From Bryobacterales bacterium (GTDB lineage: Bacteria > Acidobacteriota > Terriglobia > Bryobacterales > Bryobacteraceae), in assembly GCA_025462985.1 (NCBI GenBank), contig JAOAPP010000242.1, positions 1 through 13,834 on the forward strand: DNA of 13,834 bases, read 5' to 3'. The position numbers were made by a program, and so were the translations under genes. The first letter of the stretch is position 1. Each line of letters starts with the position of its first letter. This document shows positions 6,988 through 13,834 of the stretch, one piece after another. The notes under the pieces are model-generated. The model saw only the letters and a list, made by a program, of their open reading frames with translations, was not told where the DNA came from and ran no database searches.

Positions 6988-7059
6988 CGCTAAAGTATTT
7001 CCATAGCCTAGCAGGAATGTGCCCGACCCATGCTGTAGATTGACTGGTGAGGAGAATAC

Positions 7060-8202
7060 GTGAAGAGAATAAAGACCGCGATTGTCGGAACCGGTTTCAT
7101 GGGAAAGGTCCACGCTGAGCAGGTCCGCCGGCTGGGAAACGTTGAGATTGCTGCCGTTGTCGGCAGCCGCCCGGAACGTGCCAGGGCATTCGCCGAAGTG
7201 AACGGGATTCCGATTGCCACGGACGATCTGCAGGAGGTGCTCGACAACCAGGAGATCAGCGCCGTTCACATCTGCACTCCGAACGTGGATCACTTTCCCC
7301 AGTCGCTGGCCGCGATTGAGGCCGGCAAGGCAGTGCTCTGCGAAAAGCCAATGACGACGACAGTGGACGAAGCGCGGAAATTAGTTGACGCCGCCAAAGC
7401 CAGAAACGCCATCAACGCGGTCCAGCATAATCTCCGGTACTACCCAGTACTACAGCAGGCCCGCCAGATGATCGGCCATGGTGACCTTGGCGACGTCCTG
7501 ATTGTCCAGGGCACGTATTCCCAGGACTGGCTCCTGTATGAAACCGATTGGAACTGGCGCATCGACACTGCCGAAAACGGCCAGCTTCGCGTGATGGGCG
7601 ATATCGGGTCCCACTGGATGGACATGATCCAGCACCTCACCGGGCTCTCGATCACCGCCGTTTGCGCCGATCTGGCTACGTTTCACAAAACGCGCAAACG
7701 GCCCAAAGGCTCGGTCGAGACATTCAGCGGAAAGAAAGCCAGCGCGCAGGACACGGAAGATTTTCCGGTCGATTCGGACGACTTCGGATCAGTTCTGCTT
7801 CATTTAGGAGGTCGCGCTCGCGGCGCTTATACGGTCAGCCAAATGTCGGCGGGCCGCAAGAACCGGTTCTTCATCGAAATCTTCGGAACCAAAGCCGGCC
7901 TTTCGTGGAACCAGGAGCAGCCGGACACCCTCTGGATCGGCTATCGAAACGAGCCAAACCAGATCATCGTCAAAGATGCGTCCCTGTTTTATCCTGAAGC
8001 CGCTAAGTTCGCCGATCTACCGGGCGGGCACAGCGAGGGCTACGACGATTCACATAAACAGTTGTTCAAGAACTTTTATGCCCGAATTGCAGATCCCTCG
8101 ATTCCAATCGACTATCCTACTTTCGAAGATGGCCTTCACGGCATGATTCTGCTGTCCAAGGTAGCCGAAAGCTCGCAGAAGCAGGCTTGGGTGAAAATAT
8201 GA
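7060..8202 (+). CDS. Gfo/Idh/MocA-family NAD(P)-dependent oxidoreductase
   Basis: This cytoplasmic dehydrogenase belongs to the family that acts on sugars, inositols and sugar-nucleotide derivatives; the substrate cannot be told from sequence. The 380-residue length is usual. The N-terminal Rossmann domain (about 1-125) starts with IVGTGFMG, its GxGxxG loop at 10-15. The family's EKP motif is at 95-97, with the lysine expected in catalysis. The active-site D..H pair is in DIGSHWMD (D181, H185), followed by the C-terminal alpha/beta domain. The start is a GTG at 7060, chosen because it is preceded by a strong AGGAG six bases away and opens directly into the first beta strand. It is one of only two plus-strand genes and is followed after 14 bases by a secreted protein of unknown function, probably on the same transcript. 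Confidence 0.93.
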   Translation: MKRIKTAIVGTGFMGKVHAEQVRRLGNVEIAAVVGSRPERARAFAEVNGIPIATDDLQEVLDNQEISAVHICTPNVDHFPQSLAAIEAGKAVLCEKPMTTTVDEARKLVDAAKARNAINAVQHNLRYYPVLQQARQMIGHGDLGDVLIVQGTYSQDWLLYETDWNWRIDTAENGQLRVMGDIGSHWMDMIQHLTGLSITAVCADLATFHKTRKRPKGSVETFSGKKASAQDTEDFPVDSDDFGSVLLHLGGRARGAYTVSQMSAGRKNRFFIEIFGTKAGLSWNQEQPDTLWIGYRNEPNQIIVKDASLFYPEAAKFADLPGGHSEGYDDSHKQLFKNFYARIADPSIPIDYPTFEDGLHGMILLSKVAESSQKQAWVKI

Positions 8203-8216
8203 AAATATAAGGAAGT

Positions 8217-8765
8217 ATGCCACGTGCGTTTGAGTGTTTCGTGTGCGGCCTTCTCGTGCTTTCCGGACCAGCCCGCGCCTTCGGACATTCAAAGACGAGT
8301 TCCATAGACGCATACTGCAACCGCCTTCGCGTGGCATTCGCAAGCACCTCGCCGTTTGTGTTCTCGGGACCCGACCCCTGGATGCAGATGGACCAGGTGC
8401 CCGCCTCCATGCCGAGCGACGCCTTGGCTTTCGTGTACACTGCCGGGGGCGATATCCGGTGGGTATTTGTCCGGATCACCAATGAGGACGGCGGCTGGTC
8501 CGAAGACATCGACTACTTCTATCGGGACGACGGATCCATCGCCAAGCGAACCCGGCATCTGCAATCGGTTTCTTCAAACATTGCCCTTGATGTCACCACT
8601 TACTACCTAGCGGGCAGGGTGCTGAAAGAAAAAACCCGTCACCACGCTCTCAGCCACGGCAAGACTGACAGCTCGCAGCTCAACGATCCCGATGCGCCCG
8701 TTTTCTGGAACGTCGAAGACCTTCCCTTCCCGGCCATTGAGGATCTCTGGAAGCGGCTAGCCTAG
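8217..8765 (+). CDS. Predicted secreted protein of unknown function
   Basis: I do not recognise this 182-residue protein. Residues 1-22 look like a signal peptide (CFVCGLLVLSG core, ending ARA). The mature part is polar with a single cysteine near 34 and many aromatics. Segments such as ALAFVYTAGGDIRWVFV and YFYRDDGSIAKRTRHLQ suggest beta strands, and the end is WNVEDLPFPAIEDLW. There are no membrane helices beyond the signal and no catalytic motif that I can identify. AAGGAAG precedes the ATG closely. It lies 14 bases after the Gfo/Idh/MocA oxidoreductase on the same strand, so the two are probably co-transcribed. Its stop is 24 bases from the convergent phosphate transporter's stop. Confidence 0.7.
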   Translation: MPRAFECFVCGLLVLSGPARAFGHSKTSSIDAYCNRLRVAFASTSPFVFSGPDPWMQMDQVPASMPSDALAFVYTAGGDIRWVFVRITNEDGGWSEDIDYFYRDDGSIAKRTRHLQSVSSNIALDVTTYYLAGRVLKEKTRHHALSHGKTDSSQLNDPDAPVFWNVEDLPFPAIEDLWKRLA

Positions 8766-8789
8766 CCCGGACAAGTCGAGAATCGCTCA

Positions 8790-9791
8790 TCATGCTCCGC
8801 TGATGAAAGCGTGAATGACAAAGAAGACCGTTCCTGCGACCAGTGCAGTTGCGGGGATCGTCAGAACCCATGCCAAAACGATGTCACCGGCAATATTCCA
8901 TCGCACTGCTCGAACTCGCTGAATCGACCCGACACCAGCAATGGAACCGGCAACGGCGTGAGTCGTGGAGACGGGCAGTCCAAGCCATGTGGCGAAAAGG
9001 ATCGAGATGGCCGCTCCCGTTTCGGCGCAAAACCCACTCCTCGGCTTTAAACGCGTCAATCGCGTACCGAGAGTGCGCACTACTCGCCACCCGCCACTTA
9101 GCGTGCCCAAACCCATAGCTGAGGCCGACAGAAGTATTACCCATTTAGGGACGTCGAAAGTACGGCGGAACCCGGCTGAAACCAATACTGCAGTCACGAT
9201 TCCCATTGTCTTCTGGGCATCGTTGGTTCCGTGCGCACAGCTCAATAAGGAGGCTGAAGCGATCTGCGCATGCCGAAAAAACCGATCAATTCGAGTCGGA
9301 GTGAAACTGCGGAAGATCCAATATACAGCCATCATGAGAAGGTAGCCGAGCATTAGACCGATTACTGGAGCCAGCACGATAAATTCCAGCGTGCTCGGCC
9401 ATTTTCCAACGATGATTCCTTTAATTCCGGCTTTGGCTATGGCAGCTCCTGCGTAACCGCCGATCAAGGCATGGGAAGAGCTGATTGGAAGAGCCAGATA
9501 CCATGTCAGCACGTTCCAGAGGACCGCTCCAATGAGAGCGGCCAGCAGAACATAGGGCGTGACGATGGCGGTATTGACAAACCCTTTGCCGATGGTGGAA
9601 GCAACGCCGGTTCCAAGAAAATAGGCAGCAAGAAAGTTGAATGCAGATGCCATGCATACGGCTTGGGTGGGGGTCAACACTCGAGTCGCAACCACCGTAG
9701 CGACAGAATTGGCAGCGTCATGGAATCCGTTCACGAAATCAAACAAAAACGCAATACTGACAATAAGGATGACCAGGTCCAGAGTTGACAT
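8790..9791 (-). CDS. pit: PiT-family inorganic phosphate transporter
   Basis: This is a low-affinity, cation-coupled phosphate (metal-phosphate) permease of the inner membrane, with 333 residues and roughly ten hydrophobic helices. Both halves carry the family signature: DFVNGFHDAANS at 18-29 and HGTNDAQKTMG at 187-197. The paired LPxS..HA loops (LPISSSHA near 101-108 and LPVSTTHA in the second half) are also present, reflecting the internal duplication. ATG 9791 was chosen because the first helix begins right after it; a frame extension to 9851 adds only charged residues inside the upstream gene. The start lies 8 bases after the stop of the DUF47 gene, a standard pairing for PiT transporters, in which the DUF47 protein is thought to control transport. 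Confidence 0.95.
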   Translation of the reverse strand: MSTLDLVILIVSIAFLFDFVNGFHDAANSVATVVATRVLTPTQAVCMASAFNFLAAYFLGTGVASTIGKGFVNTAIVTPYVLLAALIGAVLWNVLTWYLALPISSSHALIGGYAGAAIAKAGIKGIIVGKWPSTLEFIVLAPVIGLMLGYLLMMAVYWIFRSFTPTRIDRFFRHAQIASASLLSCAHGTNDAQKTMGIVTAVLVSAGFRRTFDVPKWVILLSASAMGLGTLSGGWRVVRTLGTRLTRLKPRSGFCAETGAAISILFATWLGLPVSTTHAVAGSIAGVGSIQRVRAVRWNIAGDIVLAWVLTIPATALVAGTVFFVIHAFISGA

Positions 9792-9799
9792 CGCGGGCT

Positions 9800-10414
9800 C
9801 TAGCTGGTCTTCACCGCGACATTTCGTATCACGTCCGCTACGTCCTCGCAAACGTCGGTGGTCTGTTCAAGGAGTTCATAAATCTCCTTGTGCTTAATCA
9901 GTATGATGGGGTCGGTTTCCGTCCTGAATAGGTCGCCGAGAGCCGTCCGCTCAATCGCGTCTGCATGGTTTTCCAGTCGATTTACTTCAATACAGTCATC
10001 CCAGACCGGTTTGCGCTCTCGCAGAGCTGTCATGGCCCGGGCGAGAGCTTTACAGGAGTCATCTATCATCAGGGCAAGTTGTACAGCTGGAGCGGGGATG
10101 GGATCAACTCTAAACCCAAAAAGGCGGAACGTAACATCCTCAATCGCGTCAAGAACGTTGTCCAGGCTGGTTGCAAGCGCCTGGACATCTTCGGGATCGA
10201 AAGGAGTAATAAACGTGGACTGCAGTTTGTTAGAAATCTCGTGGATGATGTCGTCTCCGTTCCGCTCCAGAGCCTCCATCTGCTTAGAGATTTTGCATAT
10301 CCCTTCATACCCGGCGTTTATGCCGCGTACGAAGAGTTCAGAAGCCTGACAGAGAATTCGGACGTGCTGCTGAAAAAGTTCGAAAAAGCGCTCGTCCCGG
10401 GGTAGCAGGTTCAT
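9800..10414 (-). CDS. DUF47 family PhoU-like phosphate transport regulator
   Basis: This is a cytoplasmic, all-helical protein of the DUF47 (PhoU_div, TIGR00153-like) family, 204 residues, the usual length. The PhoU-type acidic repeats can be seen: ALERNGDDIIHEI near 48-60 and a second E/D-rich set around 145-160 (NRLENHADAIER). In related proteins these coordinate metal clusters. The C-terminal ELLEQTTDVCEDVADVI is characteristic of the family. GGAG lies 8 bases upstream of the ATG. It is the first gene of a two-gene unit with the PiT transporter, 8 bases apart, and probably modulates its activity. It is not the PstSCAB-linked PhoU itself. Confidence 0.94.
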   Translation of the reverse strand: MNLLPRDERFFELFQQHVRILCQASELFVRGINAGYEGICKISKQMEALERNGDDIIHEISNKLQSTFITPFDPEDVQALATSLDNVLDAIEDVTFRLFGFRVDPIPAPAVQLALMIDDSCKALARAMTALRERKPVWDDCIEVNRLENHADAIERTALGDLFRTETDPIILIKHKEIYELLEQTTDVCEDVADVIRNVAVKTS

Positions 10415-10463
10415 GCTGTATGCTCCGTTCGCCCGGAAGCCAGCCTCCAGGTTTACTGTCGAA

Positions 10464-10472
10464 TTTATAGCA
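10464..10472 (-). promoter_or_regulatory. Predicted extended -10 promoter for DUF47-pit
   Basis: On the minus strand the sequence TGCTATAAA is an extended -10 element (TG-N plus a near-consensus hexamer) about 50 bases upstream of the DUF47 ATG. No good -35 hexamer is seen, as is common for extended -10 promoters. No convincing PHO box was found around it. Confidence 0.45.
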
Positions 10473-10536
10473 CGGTACTACCCCACGAACATGTTAGGGG
10501 CTCCGCGTCAAAGCAGAGCTCTCCGGTTAGGCAAGG

Positions 10537-11526
10537 TTACTGGATCTTATTAACGTAATCGACGTAGCATTTACTATTCACGTCCAATTCGCGCTGTACC
10601 AGAAAATTACGCGAGTTTCCCGTTTGTCCGGTCAGCGTCATGTTGTAGTAAGCTCCGCTGGATGTTCTTTTGACGCTTGAGCCGAAGGTCCACGCGCACT
10701 TGTCGGCGTCTTCTGAACCGTTGGCGTCATACCAGGCATCCAGATTCGGATCCGTGTTGGTTTCTTCCAGTTCGTGCGCCAAGACCGAGACCATTCCATC
10801 CACGCCCGCGTTGCCGTTCGGGCTCGTCATCTGAGCGGCGCACGAACTCAAGCACCGATTTGCATTTCCGACAAATGCATATTTGACGTTCGAGCCGGAT
10901 ATGGTGCCGGCGGTGTGCCAGCCGCAGTACTGGGAGCAAAAGCCCGAGGTTTCCGCCACATCTGAAGAAGTGAGCACAAAATAGATGCCGTTCGAGTCGG
11001 CCGGTCCCATCTGGCCGCTCCGAATGGCCGCCGAGACTACAGACTGGACTTTGACGTCAGTGAGGGAATTTCCTTGCGAGTAGCTGTCCGTATATTCGCT
11101 CTTCACTGCGAACGTACCAGTTGGGGCCCCGTAAGAGCTATTCGTCAGGTAGTAGTTCGAACCGCTTAAGCCGTGCAGAAAATCTTTCACGATGTTTTTA
11201 CCGGAGGCGGTATCGCTGCCGTTGGACTGATTCCAGTTGCCATACCAGATCAGGTAGACATTTGGCGCACCCATAACCGGTCCGCCATGGAAGGTGATAT
11301 TGGGCGTAATCACCCCGGTCGACCCGCCGGTCGGTGCGATTGCGTTGTGTGAGTTCCTGCGGTGCGGGATGATCTCAGGCGCTCCGTCGCCCTCCCGTTG
11401 TCCTCTAGCGTGAGTTCCATCGCGTTCGGTCCCGCTTCCCGGCGCGTCCTGTGCACACACCGTCAAGGCAACCAACAGGAAGAACGAGAAAACACGCACG
11501 CCAATCGTATGCTTTCGAATGTCCAT
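10537..11526 (-). CDS. Secreted EXORDIUM / phosphate-induced protein 1 (PHI-1)-like protein
   Basis: This 329-residue secreted protein resembles the plant EXORDIUM / PHI-1 family (Pfam PF04674 type), apoplastic proteins linked to growth; the biochemical activity is not established in plants or bacteria. Residues 1-24 are a signal peptide (FSFFLLVALTVCA), followed by a low-complexity charged linker to about 65. Family features follow in order: YLIWYGNW at 91-98, FCSQYCGWH at 196-204, the cysteine pair C225/C229, MVSVLAHELEETNTDPNLDAWYD at 245-267, and late cysteines C277 and C320. HELEE (251-255) resembles half of a zinc-peptidase HExxH motif but lacks the second histidine, as in plant homologues. 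LTVC before the cut site is not a good lipobox. GGAG lies nine bases before the ATG. It sits upstream of the DUF47-pit pair with a 122-base gap that holds a separate promoter. Confidence 0.82.
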   Translation of the reverse strand: MDIRKHTIGVRVFSFFLLVALTVCAQDAPGSGTERDGTHARGQREGDGAPEIIPHRRNSHNAIAPTGGSTGVITPNITFHGGPVMGAPNVYLIWYGNWNQSNGSDTASGKNIVKDFLHGLSGSNYYLTNSSYGAPTGTFAVKSEYTDSYSQGNSLTDVKVQSVVSAAIRSGQMGPADSNGIYFVLTSSDVAETSGFCSQYCGWHTAGTISGSNVKYAFVGNANRCLSSCAAQMTSPNGNAGVDGMVSVLAHELEETNTDPNLDAWYDANGSEDADKCAWTFGSSVKRTSSGAYYNMTLTGQTGNSRNFLVQRELDVNSKCYVDYVNKIQ

Positions 11527-11609
11527 CTGGTTAATCTCCGAATTAGGTAAGAATACTATTCGGGCAGCATAACAGGTTCGTGCTTCGCAATCTATATTAC
11601 TGATAAACG

Positions 11610-11626
11610 ACGGGAGATTTTCCCGT
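11610..11626 (-). terminator. Possible terminator hairpin after metY
   Basis: ACGGGA and TCCCGT form a perfect 6-base stem with a 5-base loop, starting 11 bases after the metY stop in the direction of transcription. The following minus-strand sequence, CGTTTATC, is only weakly U-rich. It is a plausible weak intrinsic terminator separating metY from the exordium-like gene. Confidence 0.4.
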
Positions 11627-11637
11627 AATAGAGAAGC

Positions 11638-13834
<2,197 letters not shown>

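Noticed and set aside
6988..7059. Sigma-54-like GG/GC elements upstream of paralogue B on the minus strand
   Set aside because: The GGCAC core and the downstream GC are spaced one base off the -24/-12 requirement and the TTGC part is incomplete.
8191..8212. Short direct repeat of GAAAATAT at the oxidoreductase stop
   Set aside because: An eight-base AT-rich repeat with two copies is too short to support a functional claim.
8782..8805. TCATCA...TGATGA inverted repeat between the convergent genes
   Set aside because: The stem is only six AT-rich pairs, lies partly within the pit coding end and has no U-rich tail, so it is not a credible terminator.
10441..10480. CTGTC-containing stretch upstream of DUF47-pit as a PHO box
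   Set aside because: Only one half matches the PhoB consensus and the second half at the expected spacing is not there.
10513..10524. AGAGCTCT palindrome after the exordium-like gene
   Set aside because: It has no loop for a terminator hairpin and no tail; an 8-base palindrome is expected by chance in this length.

Overview
The window reads as a chromosomal stretch of an acidobacterium, probably of the Koribacter/Terriglobia type. The base composition is moderately GC-rich. The strongest marker is a secreted VWFA-related protein of the kind (TIGR03436-like) that is expanded in Acidobacteria; small two-helix membrane proteins and an exordium-type secreted protein fit the same picture. The lineage is inferred from gene content only. 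I see no rRNA, tRNA, CRISPR array, insertion sequence or phage gene. Thirteen of the fifteen genes lie on the minus strand, and no gap between genes exceeds about 190 bases.

Left part, all minus strand (transcribed right to left): a stand-alone response-regulator receiver protein (3627-4037), an exported two-domain NagZ-type beta-N-acetylhexosaminidase (1789-3588), a UPF0173 metallo-beta-lactamase-fold hydrolase joined to it by an ATGA stop/start overlap (1097-1792), and a TIGR01777-family NAD(P)-binding epimerase that runs off the left edge (1-909).

Centre-left, minus strand: two short membrane proteins that are paralogues of each other (6667-6987 and 6214-6549), then a rhomboid-family membrane protein whose catalytic histidine is gone (5368-6117), then a secreted VWA protein with a degenerate metal site (4212-5348), 19 bases after the rhomboid stop. 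This cluster is the best candidate for something undescribed: a membrane rhomboid that looks proteolytically dead, beside a secreted adhesion-type protein.

Centre, plus strand: a Gfo/Idh/MocA oxidoreductase (7060-8202) followed closely by an unrecognised secreted protein (8217-8765).

Right part, minus strand: a phosphate uptake pair, DUF47/PhoU-like regulator (9800-10414) and PiT transporter (8790-9791), behind an extended -10 promoter. Upstream lies a secreted bacterial relative of plant EXORDIUM/PHI-1 (10537-11526). Then come O-acetylhomoserine sulfhydrylase MetY (11638-12924) and, overlapping its start, the C-terminal catalytic part of apolipoprotein N-acyltransferase Lnt (12905 to the right edge), in which the catalytic lysine position reads glutamine.

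Physiologically the window combines cell-envelope work (Lnt, NagZ, rhomboid, secreted VWA and exordium-like proteins), phosphate uptake (PiT with DUF47), sulfur amino-acid synthesis (MetY) and housekeeping enzymes of uncertain substrate.
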